Assembly: GCF_003439925.1 (NCBI RefSeq)
Contig: NZ_QQRR01000003.1
Location: forward strand, 239,547 to 303,546
From: Haloprofundus halophilus
GTDB lineage: Archaea; Halobacteriota; Halobacteria; Halobacteriales; Haloferacaceae
Length of the DNA: 64,000 nucleotides
Direction of reading: 5' to 3'
In this document: positions 1 to 7,803 of the stretch, piece after piece
Position numbering within the stretch: position 1 is the first letter of the stretch
Layout of the letters: each line of letters starts with the position of its first letter
Position numbers and translations under genes: made by a program
Notes under the pieces: model-generated
Told to the model about the DNA's origin: nothing
What the model saw: the letters and a program-made list of their open reading frames with translations, nothing else
Database searches by the model: none

Positions 1-1
1 C

Positions 2-286
2 CTGCAGAACGCGTTCCCGGACATCCGCTACCCGGACCGGGAACTGGCGGTCATCGAGGGGCACCCCCCACAGTTGACCGAAGTGCCGGACTACTGCACG
101 TTCGCCGACCGATGTCCGTGGGCGACCGCCGAGTGTTACGACGGTGCGCCGGAACCCGTCGACGTCGGCGGCGGCGACGACCACCGCGCGTGGTGCGTGC
201 ACGCCGACGAGATGGAGACGCTCGCGGCCGAGCACCTGTCCACGTCGAGGAACGCGACGAACATTCTGGAGGAAGCCCATGAGTGA
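2..286 (+). CDS. Dipeptide/oligopeptide ABC transporter ATP-binding protein, C-terminal fragment (DppD/OppD-like)
   Basis: The reading frame is open from base 2, so the start and the whole nucleotide-binding core lie outside the window; 94 residues are visible. They match the C-terminal extension of OppD/DppD ATPases, with the cysteine-rich stretch YCTFADRCPWATAEC followed by a further Cys in WCVHADE. This tail follows the ATPase domain in oligopeptide-type importers. The stop overlaps the start of the next ATPase gene (ATGAGTGA), so the two are translationally coupled subunits of one importer. The missing second permease of this system may lie upstream. Confidence 0.85.
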   Translation: MQNAFPDIRYPDRELAVIEGHPPQLTEVPDYCTFADRCPWATAECYDGAPEPVDVGGGDDHRAWCVHADEMETLAAEHLSTSRNATNILEEAHE

Positions 287-1301
287 ATCGCCACCGGTGT
301 TGGAACTTCGGTCGTTGGAGAAGCATTTCAAAACGTCGGGCGGGTTGCTCAACACGGCAGTAAACCGGATCACCGGGGGCACTCCCGACTACGTTCGCGC
401 TGTCGACGGCGTGAGCATGAAACTGGAGAAAAATCAGGTGCAGGGTGTCATCGGCGAGAGCGGCTGTGGAAAGACGACGCTGCTTCGGACGCTCATCGGC
501 ATCTACCAACCGTCCGGCGGGGAGATGTACTTCCACGGTCGGCCCGTCTCGGAGTTCGACAAAGCCGACTGGAAGGATTTCCGTCGGCAGGTCCAACTCG
601 TGTTCCAGGACCCGTTCAACTCGCTGGACCCGAAGTTCACCGTCCGACGGACGCTGGCCGAACCGCTCGAGATACACGGTATCGAATACGACGAGGCTCG
701 AATCGCCGAGATGCTCGAGGCCGTCGGTCTGACGCCGCCCGAGAAGTACCTCACTCGGTTCCCGAGCCAGCTATCGGGCGGAGAGAAGCAGCGGGTCTCC
801 ATCGCGCGCGGACTGATCACCGAACCGGACGTCATCCTGGCCGACGAGCCGGCGTCGATGCTCGACGTCTCCACGCAGGCGGAGATTCTGAACCTGCTAA
901 ACCGACTCACCGACGAGTTCGGCGTCTCGATGTTGTACATCTCGCACGACCTGTCGACGGTGTCCTACATCTGTGACATGATCAACGTGATGTACCTCGG
1001 GCGGGTCGTCGAGCAGGCGCCCACCAAGGAACTCATCGTCGACCCGAAGCATCCGTACACCGAAGCGCTGATCAAGTCCATCCCGGTGCCCGACCCGCAC
1101 TACGTCCGCGACCGACCGGACGTCGACGGCGAACCGGGCGACCCGATAAACATGCCGACCGGCTGTCGGTTCAAGAATCGGTGTCCGCAGCGGATGGACG
1201 TCTGCGACGAGAAACCCCGCGACATCGAACTCGGGGGTGACGTGAACCGCACGGTTGCGTGTCACCTCTACAACGAACAGCTCCTGGAGGGAGCACAATG
1301 A
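279..1301 (+). CDS. Dipeptide/oligopeptide ABC transporter ATP-binding protein (DppF/OppF-like)
   Basis: This 340-residue cytoplasmic ATPase would energise peptide import with the preceding DppD-like protein. Visible motifs are Walker A GESGCGKTT (about 59-67), Q-loop Gln110, signature LSGGE (165-169), Walker B VILADE (185-190) and H-loop His223. The C-terminal tail GCRFKNRCPQRMDVC is the oligopeptide-transporter extension. The frame is open further upstream, but ATG 279 is chosen because it overlaps the upstream stop and gives a normal N-terminus. The stop overlaps ATG 1298 of a 36-codon ORF. There is no insertion in the Cys tail, unlike the paralogue at 49971-51302. Confidence 0.95.
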   Translation: MSESPPVLELRSLEKHFKTSGGLLNTAVNRITGGTPDYVRAVDGVSMKLEKNQVQGVIGESGCGKTTLLRTLIGIYQPSGGEMYFHGRPVSEFDKADWKDFRRQVQLVFQDPFNSLDPKFTVRRTLAEPLEIHGIEYDEARIAEMLEAVGLTPPEKYLTRFPSQLSGGEKQRVSIARGLITEPDVILADEPASMLDVSTQAEILNLLNRLTDEFGVSMLYISHDLSTVSYICDMINVMYLGRVVEQAPTKELIVDPKHPYTEALIKSIPVPDPHYVRDRPDVDGEPGDPINMPTGCRFKNRCPQRMDVCDEKPRDIELGGDVNRTVACHLYNEQLLEGAQ

Positions 1302-1408
1302 ACACAGAAACCACAGAGAGAGCGGGAGCAACACCCGCTGGAGACAGCCTGACAGACGCAGTTCCGCACTGGTCCGCCGATACGAAATCGGGAGGTGAGG
1401 GCGCGTGA
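1298..1408 (+). CDS. Small 36-residue ORF between dppF and dppB
   Basis: This short ORF (MNTETTERAGATPAGDSL...) begins at an ATGA overlap with the ATPase stop and ends at a GTGA overlap with the permease start. It is therefore tightly embedded in the operon. It has no membrane segment or recognised domain and is rich in Thr, Ala and Gly. Its composition resembles the cytoplasmic N-terminal tail of a DppC permease, and no dppC is seen at this locus, so it could be the remnant of a deleted dppC. It could also be only a coupling ORF. Translation is inferred from the overlaps. Confidence 0.4.
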   Translation: MNTETTERAGATPAGDSLTDAVPHWSADTKSGGEGA

Positions 1409-2403
1409 GTCGTCTCCAGTACTTCGTCAAGCGGACGCTCGTCACGGCGGTGCTGATCTTCCTCGTGGCGACGGCCCTGTTCGTCTTCTTCCGGGCGATG
1501 CCCGGCGACTACACCTCGCTGTTGGTGCAACAGGGGATGAGCCCCGAACAGGTCGAGCGGTTACAGACCAAGTGGGGACTCAATCAACCGCTCCACCAGC
1601 AGTACTTGGCGTATATCACCAATCTGTTAACCGCAGATGCCGGCATCTCCTTCCGCCACGGAACCGACGTGTGGACGCTGGTGAAGCCCCGAATTCTGAA
1701 CTCGCTCATTCTCGTCGCGCCGGCGATTACGGCGACGTACATCATCGGGTCGGTGCTGGGCGCGGTCATCGGTCGGTACCGCGGCGGGCTGTTCGAGAAG
1801 TCGAGCATCGTCTCGGTGTCGGTCTTTCACTCGATTCCCGAGTTCTTCCTCGGCATCCTGCTGATAGCGGCGTTCTCCGAGACGCTCGGCCTCTTCCCCA
1901 CGTCGGGGATGCTCTCGCCGCAGACGTCCATCGCCATCCAGGACCAGCCGTTCTACGAGATGTTCTTCCTGCCGGAGTTCTGGCAGCACTACGCGCTGCC
2001 GTTCGCGACGATTACGCTGTACTTCATGCAGTATCCCGCGCTGATCATGCGCAACAGCGTCGTCGAGATAAGCGACCAGGACTTCCTGCACTACCACCGG
2101 CTGAAGGGGCTTCCCCGGGCGAAACTCCTTCGGAAGCTCTACCGCCACGCCTGTCTGCCGGTCGTGACGCTCTACCCCATCTCGCTGGCGAACGCCATCA
2201 GCGGACTCGTGCTGGTCGAGGTCGTCTTCAACTGGCCGGGCATCGGTCGGCTGCTCGTCGACTCGGTGCTCGCGAGAGATTTCCCGGTGATCCAGTTCGT
2301 CTTCCTCGTCGCCGCGGTGTGGGTCATCCTCGGGAACTTCTTCGTCGACCTGTTCTACGGCGTGATCGACCCCCGGGTATCGGTCGAAGGCGACGCCGAG
2401 TAA
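1405..2403 (+). CDS. Dipeptide/oligopeptide ABC transporter permease (DppB-like)
   Basis: This 332-residue integral membrane permease starts at GTG 1405, overlapping the preceding stop. An N-terminal membrane helix (about 8-29) is followed by the FRAMPGD motif typical of DppB, an extracytoplasmic loop (GMSPEQVERLQTKWGLNQPL), then several helices. The coupling loop reads RLKGLPRAKLLRKLYRHA, and EVVFNWPGIGRLLVDSVLARDFPVIQ is the characteristic DppB C-terminal block. It would form the translocation path together with a DppC-type partner, which is not present in the visible part of this operon. The binding-protein gene follows 151 bp later with its own promoter. Confidence 0.93.
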   Translation: MSRLQYFVKRTLVTAVLIFLVATALFVFFRAMPGDYTSLLVQQGMSPEQVERLQTKWGLNQPLHQQYLAYITNLLTADAGISFRHGTDVWTLVKPRILNSLILVAPAITATYIIGSVLGAVIGRYRGGLFEKSSIVSVSVFHSIPEFFLGILLIAAFSETLGLFPTSGMLSPQTSIAIQDQPFYEMFFLPEFWQHYALPFATITLYFMQYPALIMRNSVVEISDQDFLHYHRLKGLPRAKLLRKLYRHACLPVVTLYPISLANAISGLVLVEVVFNWPGIGRLLVDSVLARDFPVIQFVFLVAAVWVILGNFFVDLFYGVIDPRVSVEGDAE

Positions 2404-2522
2404 CTCTCGGCGCGCCGCCCACGGAGTCGCGTCGACGACCGCTTCGTTTTCGGCTTCCGTTCGTGAAATCGAACGAGGACCCGAATCGCACCAATCATTC
2501 AGGATGTATTACCAGTACCAAT

Positions 2523-2534
2523 ATCTTTTTAACC
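2523..2534 (+). promoter_or_regulatory. TATA-box promoter of the binding-protein gene
   Basis: The sequence atatctttttaacc is an archaeal TATA-like element ending about 22-25 nt before ATG 2555. This spacing fits a leaderless or near-leaderless transcript and means the binding protein can be expressed separately from the upstream transporter genes. Confidence 0.5.
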
Positions 2535-2554
2535 CCTCGAGAGAAGGTTGGCTT

Positions 2555-4345
2555 ATGCCAACATGTGGCAAGAGCGGACCAGAGACGAGAGTCAGCCGAC
2601 GGCGATTGTTACAAACGGTCGGCGTCGCATCGGCTGCAGGTCTCGCTGGCTGCAGCGGTACCAACGAGAACAACGGGAGCGGCGGAGGCAACGGGGATTT
2701 GGGCGAGCGGGTGCCGACGCTCACGTTCCAGTACTGGTCGGACCAGGGACCGCCGACGGTGCTCTTCGAGGAGACTATCTCGCAGATAGAGGCGAACATC
2801 GGTGAGATCGGCGTCCAGATCGAGACGATGCCGATGACGACCGGCGAGGGGATCACTGCGGTGTCCGACGACACGCGCGGCTTCCACTTCGCGGTCAACA
2901 GCCACGGGCCGTCACCCGGACGCCTCGATCCGAACGAGCTGCTGACCAACTACAGCATCGACTTCGCGGGGGCGAACGGGCAGTACAACCCCGCAAACTA
3001 CGCCAGCTGTGAGTTCACCGAACACGCCAAGGCCCAACAGACGGCGGGCGATCCTGACGAACGACAGTCGATCGTCGACGACGCGATGGCTCAGTTCTCG
3101 GAGGACGTCGCGTTCATCACGACCATCGAACGGCCGACGACGGCTGCCATCAACACGGACCAGGTCAACGCGGTCGAAGCGGGGTCGGCGGGGTTCTCGG
3201 ACACCCACTGGGCGGCGTTAGTCGAGGCGGGGGTCACGACCACCGGCGGCACCGACACCATCGTCGCGAACTTACCGTCGGAACACCTCACGAGTAGCTT
3301 CTACCCGACCGTTGCCGACGGCGACTCGATAGGACTCTACACGAGTCTCACTCACTCGCCGTTGCTAGCGTACGACGCGAACTACGAGCTCACTCCCGTG
3401 CTCGCCGAAGACTGGGAGACGTCCGACGACGGGACGTCGACGACGTTCAACCTCCGAGAGGCGACGTTCCACAACGGCGACCCGGTTACACCGGAAGACG
3501 TCAAGTGGACGTACGAGTTCCTCGCCGAGCAGTACCACGCCGGCAACTACTCGTGGACGTCGCTCCCGGAGAGCCTCACCGTCGAAATCGTCGACGACAG
3601 CACCGTCAACTTCGTGACCGACGAACCGGCGCCGACGCTACTGACGGCGAGCCTCGCCATCTACGGTGTGCTCCCGAAGGGCCCCTACGTCGACGCGGGC
3701 ATCGAGGACAACCCGACCGACTTCGAGGACCCGATGATCGGTGCCGGGCCGTACCGGATCACGGCGTACAACAACCAGCAGAACATGGCGCTGGAGCCGC
3801 ACGACAGCCATCCCGTCTACGACGTACAGACGGGCATCGTCTTCCAGCTCTACGAGAGCACCGACGGCGTCACCCGAGCGTTCGAGAACGGCGAACTCAA
3901 CGTCGCCGTCGCGCTGCACCCGGAGGCCGGCAGTCAACTGCGGGAGAGCATGGGCGACAACGTCCAGATCATCACCGGGAAGTCGCACCTTCCGTTCGGT
4001 GTGATGCCCCAGCAGTCGTTCGCCCCCGGGATGTTCCGCGAGTTCCGGATGGCGCTGTCGAACCTCATCGACAGACGGAGCCTGAACGAGACGTACGCGT
4101 TCGGCGAATCCGAGGTGGTAACGCAGGGCACCTTCAACTCGAACGCTCACCCGTGGCACAACGCGGACGTGCTCACGAAAATCGCCGACGAGACGGCGAA
4201 CACCGAGCGAGCGCGGCAGCTGCTCGAAGACGCCGGATGGGGCTGGGACAACAACGGTAACCTGCACTACCCGCCGGATGCGGAGTTAGAGGCTTGGCCA
4301 CAGGGCGAGACGCCCGACCCGAGCGAGTTCTCCTGTCTCGAGTGA
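2555..4345 (+). CDS. Dipeptide-type substrate-binding lipoprotein, circularly permuted (SBP family 5)
   Basis: This 596-residue Tat-exported lipoprotein (SRRRLLQTVG...LAGC, Cys33) would capture a peptide-like substrate for the importer upstream. ATG 2555 is chosen over upstream in-frame codons because it gives the signal and lies about 25 nt from a TATA box. After a Gly/Asn linker (34-50), residues about 55-230 resemble the part normally found at the C-terminal end of the family (IGEIGVQIE, RLDPNELL, NGQYNPANY, DERQSIVDDAMAQFSEDV). Residues about 234-590 resemble the usual N-terminal and middle parts (ELTPVLAEDWETSDDG, HNGDPVTPEDVKWTYEFL) and end at RARQLLEDAGW. This order indicates a circular permutation. 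The paralogue at 54382-56088 has the same order. Confidence 0.9.
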   Translation: MPTCGKSGPETRVSRRRLLQTVGVASAAGLAGCSGTNENNGSGGGNGDLGERVPTLTFQYWSDQGPPTVLFEETISQIEANIGEIGVQIETMPMTTGEGITAVSDDTRGFHFAVNSHGPSPGRLDPNELLTNYSIDFAGANGQYNPANYASCEFTEHAKAQQTAGDPDERQSIVDDAMAQFSEDVAFITTIERPTTAAINTDQVNAVEAGSAGFSDTHWAALVEAGVTTTGGTDTIVANLPSEHLTSSFYPTVADGDSIGLYTSLTHSPLLAYDANYELTPVLAEDWETSDDGTSTTFNLREATFHNGDPVTPEDVKWTYEFLAEQYHAGNYSWTSLPESLTVEIVDDSTVNFVTDEPAPTLLTASLAIYGVLPKGPYVDAGIEDNPTDFEDPMIGAGPYRITAYNNQQNMALEPHDSHPVYDVQTGIVFQLYESTDGVTRAFENGELNVAVALHPEAGSQLRESMGDNVQIITGKSHLPFGVMPQQSFAPGMFREFRMALSNLIDRRSLNETYAFGESEVVTQGTFNSNAHPWHNADVLTKIADETANTERARQLLEDAGWGWDNNGNLHYPPDAELEAWPQGETPDPSEFSCLE

Positions 4346-4414
4346 ACTCGTTTCGGTGAGTATCGACAGACGAGCCCGTCGACACGACGTTCGGCGAAGT
4401 CGAACATCGTAGGG

Positions 4415-4503
4415 GTGAACGACCCGATGTATCTGTGCAGGTGAGCGACTCGATGTACCTGTGCAGATAAACGGCTCGATGTACCCGTACAGGTGAACGA
4501 CTC
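4415..4503. repeat. Tandem 26-bp repeat, about 3.4 copies
   Basis: Units begin at 4415, 4441, 4467 and (partial) 4493, each close to gtgaacgactcgatgtacct followed by gtgcag. The copies diverge by a few bases. The period is not a multiple of three, so a coding repeat is unlikely. It lies between the binding-protein gene and the promoter of the FAH-family gene. Confidence 0.85.
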
Positions 4504-4553
4504 GGGGCGCCAGCATCGAACCGGTTCGTGTCGTCGGTGTGCGACGTTCCGCA

Positions 4554-4564
4554 TGATTTATGTG
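4554..4564 (+). promoter_or_regulatory. TATA-box promoter of the FAH-family hydrolase gene
   Basis: The element tgatttatgtg lies about 26 nt upstream of ATG 4589, the usual spacing for a leaderless haloarchaeal transcript. Confidence 0.45.
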
Positions 4565-4588
4565 TCGTGTGCTCAATTAACATACGTC

Positions 4589-5362
4589 ATGCGACAAGTT
4601 CGATTTATCGATCCCGCAGGCAGTACGCGGACCGGTGAGTGGGTCGACGGCGGCGTCGAGTTCGCCTCTCAGCGGTTCGACGTCGAAGACGTATCGATTC
4701 TCCCGCCGACGAATCCGACGAAGATCGTCTGCGTGGGCTTGAACTACCGACTGCACGCGGAGGAGACCGACTCGGAGATACCCGAACGGCCGCTTCTGTT
4801 CCTGAAGACGCCGAACACGCTCGCCGGCCACGGCGACACCATCGCACTGCCGAAGGACAAAGAGCGAATCGACTACGAGGCGGAACTCGGCGTCGTCATC
4901 GGCGAACAGTGCCGCAACGTCTCTCGCGAGAACGTCGACGAAGTCATCGCCGGCTACACGGTCGTAAACGACCTCTCGAATCGCGACGACCAGCGAGAGG
5001 AACAGAACTGGGTCAGAGGGAAGGCGTTCGACAACTCCGCCCCCGTCGGCCCGGTGCTGGCACCGCCGGAGGCGCTCGCCGACGACGCGTCGATCGAACT
5101 CCGACAGAACGGCGAGGTGAAGCAGTCGTCGACTATCGACGACATGATCTTCGGCGTTCCCGAACTCATCGAGGAGATTACGAAGCTCGTGACGCTCGAG
5201 GCGGGCGACGTGATCGCGACCGGGACGCCCGAGGGAGTCGGCCCGATCAGCGACGGCGACACCGTCGAAGTCGAGATCGACGGCGTCGGTACGCTCGTCA
5301 ACAACTTCGTCGCCAAGGAGTTCAGCGGCGACACGTCCAACGACTTCATGCCCGGCCAGTAG
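4589..5362 (+). CDS. Fumarylacetoacetate hydrolase (FAH) family protein
   Basis: This 257-residue protein has one FAH C-terminal-type domain from about residue 43 to 250 and acts in the cytoplasm on an acylpyruvate or oxo-diacid (hydrolysis, decarboxylation or isomerisation). Metal ligands are visible as Glu97 and Glu99 in DYEAELGVVIG and Asp128 in VVNDLSNRD. The motif TGTPEGVGP near the C-terminus is diagnostic. ATG 4589 is chosen over upstream in-frame codons because of its TATA spacing and family length. It is monocistronic, followed by a strong T-run and a convergent aldolase-like gene. The substrate is not predictable. Confidence 0.92.
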   Translation: MRQVRFIDPAGSTRTGEWVDGGVEFASQRFDVEDVSILPPTNPTKIVCVGLNYRLHAEETDSEIPERPLLFLKTPNTLAGHGDTIALPKDKERIDYEAELGVVIGEQCRNVSRENVDEVIAGYTVVNDLSNRDDQREEQNWVRGKAFDNSAPVGPVLAPPEALADDASIELRQNGEVKQSSTIDDMIFGVPELIEEITKLVTLEAGDVIATGTPEGVGPISDGDTVEVEIDGVGTLVNNFVAKEFSGDTSNDFMPGQ

Positions 5363-5385
5363 CGCTTCGGGCCCATCAGAACGGA

Positions 5386-5395
5386 TTTTTTTTTT
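5386..5395. terminator. Oligo-T terminator between convergent genes
   Basis: A run of ten T residues follows the FAH-family gene by 23 nt in otherwise GC-rich sequence. This fits archaeal oligo(dT)-dependent termination of the plus-strand transcript. Confidence 0.65.
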
Positions 5396-5467
5396 CGGTG
5401 CTTCCGGTCGCGTTCGGACGGATACTCACCTCCGAACCCGCGACGGTCCGGTAGCGGCCGCCGACGG

Positions 5468-6151
5468 TCAGTCGCCGGAGTCGGAGCCCAGCACCGGGCC
5501 GCCGAGCGATTCGATTCGTTCGCCGTAGCCGCCGATCTCGTAGAGCGACTCGCCGTTTGCGAGTCGTTCGCGCGTCCGAGCCTCCCGGTCGGCGAGCTCG
5601 GTGGCCCGGTCGAGTACCGCCTCGGCGTCGTCTTTCGGGACGACGGTGACCCCGTCGGCGTCGCCGACGACGATGTCTCCGGGGTTGACTACCACGTCGC
5701 CGACCGTGACGGGGACGTTGACCGACCCCGGCGTCTCCTTGACGGCGCCCGCCTGCGACACCGCCGCGGCGAAGACGGGGAACTCCAGTTCCGAGAGGGC
5801 GGACACGTCCCTCACGTTGCCCGCGGTGACGACCCCCTGAATTCCGCGCTCGACGGCGTTGAGCGTCAACAGTTCGCCCCAGGTGACCGCCCGCGTCGTC
5901 TCGGCGGCGATCACGAGGACGTCTCCCGGTTCGGCGACCTGCGACCCGACGTGTACCATCAGGTTGTCGCCCGGCGGGACTCGAACTGTACACGCCGGGC
6001 CGCAGAGCCGGTGGGCGGCGTCGATAGGGGCGATTCGGGGAGTCATCGCGTTCGATTTGCCCATCGCCTCGTGGGCGTCTGCGGCGCTCACATCCCGAAA
6101 CGAGTCGATTATCGCCGAATCGGGTCGCTCGACATCTCGGACGATCTCCAT
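5468..6151 (-). CDS. RraA-like / HMG-CHA aldolase family protein
   Basis: This 227-residue protein has the fold shared by RraA and the 4-hydroxy-4-methyl-2-oxoglutarate (HMG)/CHA aldolases, which cleave 4-carboxy-4-hydroxy-2-oxoadipate-type acids to pyruvate. Family marks include the WGELLTLNA segment (Trp91-Gly92) and GVVTAGNVRD, with Arg114 and Asp115 matching the substrate-binding Arg and metal-linked Asp of the aldolases. The usual Asp earlier in that loop is Ala. Retention of the RD pair favours an aldolase over an RNase E inhibitor. A TATA-like gatactttatt lies about 26-36 nt upstream of the start. Confidence 0.85.
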   Translation of the reverse strand: MEIVRDVERPDSAIIDSFRDVSAADAHEAMGKSNAMTPRIAPIDAAHRLCGPACTVRVPPGDNLMVHVGSQVAEPGDVLVIAAETTRAVTWGELLTLNAVERGIQGVVTAGNVRDVSALSELEFPVFAAAVSQAGAVKETPGSVNVPVTVGDVVVNPGDIVVGDADGVTVVPKDDAEAVLDRATELADREARTRERLANGESLYEIGGYGERIESLGGPVLGSDSGD

Positions 6152-6221
6152 GCGCAGTCAGAACGGAGAGCGCTGTGAATAAAGTATCGGCGGCGGCGGC
6201 CGAAACGGAGCGCAGCGGCGC

Positions 6222-7193
6222 TCAGTTCGGGGTCGGCCGGTCGAACGCGTCCGAGAGTCGGTCCTCCGCGAGCGCGAGCACGGCTTTTACCCGCGTCTTT
6301 TGAAGGTTCAGATCGGAGTAGTAGCAGCCGAGTTCCTGTAGAGTCCGCTCGCTCCCCCGGAATCCGTACGTTCGGCGGGCGAGTCGGCCCTCCGGACACC
6401 GAGTCGTCGCGACGACCGGGACGTCCTCGTCGCGCAGCGTTTCGAGAGCCGAGAGAATCTTCGGCGGCACGTGACCGGCACCCATCGCCGCGAGACACAC
6501 TGCGTCGGCCTCCGTCCCGAGTTCGAGGACCGAGTCGCTCATGTCGAGCGTCGCCACGCAGGTGAGAACTTCGTCGGGGAGCGCGGACGCAGTGGGAGAG
6601 AACGTCGGGTCCGGGTTCTCGGCGCGTCGTCGCCACACGAGCCGGTCCTCGTCGACCGTCGCGAGCGGCCCGAACTCCGGGGTTCGGAACGTATCGACGT
6701 TCATCGAGTGCGCCTTCACGACCTCCCGTGCGGCGTGGACTCGGTCGTTGAACACGACCAACACGCCCCGGTCGCGGGCCGAGTCGTCGAGAACGGTCCG
6801 GACGCCGGCGAGGAGGTTTGCGGGACCGTCCGGGCTGGCATGCGACGGCGTACGCATCGCGCCTGTGAACGCGACCGGCGTCTCACCGTCGTAGCAGCAG
6901 TCGACGAAGTACGACGTCTCTTCGAGGTTGTCGGTCCCCTGCGTGACGACGACGCCGTCGACTTCCGGGTCGGCGTCGAGTTCGCGCAACAGATCGACGA
7001 GATCGAGCAGGTCCTCGAAGGAGAGGTACGGGCTCGGAACCGTGGCGAAGTCCTCGGTTTCGACGGTCGTCAGGCCGTCGAGCGCCGGGACGGCCGCAAC
7101 GAGGTCGTCCCCGGTGAGGTCGGGATTCGCGTCGGCGCCGTCGTCTTCCGTCGATGCGATCGTTCCGCCGGTCGAGACAATCCGTACGGACAT
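6222..7193 (-). CDS. L-asparaginase (type I-like)
   Basis: This 323-residue enzyme hydrolyses L-asparagine to aspartate and ammonia. Both catalytic threonine blocks are clear: STGGTIAST with Thr11, and TQGTDNLEET with Thr87-Asp88. The motif FTGAMRTPSHASPDG and the later Lys in VVKAHS complete the active site. There is no export signal, so it is cytoplasmic. It is encoded divergently from a UspA gene and upstream of the aldolase-like gene on the same strand, with 70 nt between them. Confidence 0.93.
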   Translation of the reverse strand: MSVRIVSTGGTIASTEDDGADANPDLTGDDLVAAVPALDGLTTVETEDFATVPSPYLSFEDLLDLVDLLRELDADPEVDGVVVTQGTDNLEETSYFVDCCYDGETPVAFTGAMRTPSHASPDGPANLLAGVRTVLDDSARDRGVLVVFNDRVHAAREVVKAHSMNVDTFRTPEFGPLATVDEDRLVWRRRAENPDPTFSPTASALPDEVLTCVATLDMSDSVLELGTEADAVCLAAMGAGHVPPKILSALETLRDEDVPVVATTRCPEGRLARRTYGFRGSERTLQELGCYYSDLNLQKTRVKAVLALAEDRLSDAFDRPTPN

Positions 7194-7270
7194 TCGCGAG
7201 AGTGGACCGCGACTCCACTTAATCTCTCGCCTCCGGGCAGTAGTCGAGAGAACTCGGGGCTCTGCGCGGT

Positions 7271-7283
7271 AACATATTTATAG
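7271..7283 (+). promoter_or_regulatory. TATA-box promoter of a uspA gene
   Basis: The AT-rich element aacatatttatag, in GC-rich surroundings, lies 21 nt upstream of GTG 7305 and supports that GTG as the start of a leaderless transcript. Confidence 0.55.
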
Positions 7284-7304
7284 TCCGGACGGGAGCATCT
7301 GGAC

Positions 7305-7751
7305 GTGTCGATACTCGCAACCATCGGCGAAGAGACTAGCTCCGACAGAGTCGTCTCCGTCGCGTACGAGTTGGCTACCGCCTACGGAGAACCGCTCGTA
7401 GTCCTGCACGTCGTACCCGACGAGGACTTCGAGGCGCACAAGGAAGCGATAGAGAGCGTCGCCGACTTCTCGGACGTCTCGTTCGAACAGGAGGAGGACA
7501 GCGCGGCGCGGTACGCACGGCGCGTCGTGAAGAATCGACTCGACCAGTTCGACGAGACTGTCGTCGAGACGCGCGGGCGCGTCGGTGACCCGACCGACCA
7601 GATTCTGGCGGAGGCCGACCTCCTCGACGCGAGGTTCGTCGTCGTCGGCGGACGGCGTCGGTCGCCGGTCGGAAAGGCGCTCTTCGGTAGTACCACCCAA
7701 GAGGTCCTGCTCGGTGCCGACTGTCCGGTCGTCACCGCGATGACCGATTGA
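7305..7751 (+). CDS. Universal stress protein (UspA family)
   Basis: This 148-residue single-domain UspA protein starts at GTG. Strand 1 is MSILATIG, and the C-terminal nucleotide-binding block reads VVVGGRRRSPVGKALFGSTTQEVLL, fitting the G-2x-G-9x-G(S/T) signature of ATP-binding Usp proteins. Its role is a cytoplasmic stress or energy-status protein with no known substrate. It has its own promoter and is followed after 52 bp by the aminotransferase gene. Confidence 0.92.
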   Translation: MSILATIGEETSSDRVVSVAYELATAYGEPLVVLHVVPDEDFEAHKEAIESVADFSDVSFEQEEDSAARYARRVVKNRLDQFDETVVETRGRVGDPTDQILAEADLLDARFVVVGGRRRSPVGKALFGSTTQEVLLGADCPVVTAMTD

Positions 7752-7773
7752 TCGGTGCGAATCGGGTGCACAC

Positions 7774-7784
7774 GTTTAATATAC
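7774..7784 (+). promoter_or_regulatory. TATA-box promoter of the aminotransferase gene
   Basis: The element gtttaatatacg lies about 21-24 nt upstream of ATG 7804. Confidence 0.5.
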
Positions 7785-7803
7785 GGCACGATACAGAGGT
7801 GGT

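Noticed and set aside
4173..4583. Minus-strand repetitive reading frames across the 26-bp repeats
   Set aside because: The repeat period is not divisible by three, the frames overlap the binding-protein gene's end, and no start signals are present.
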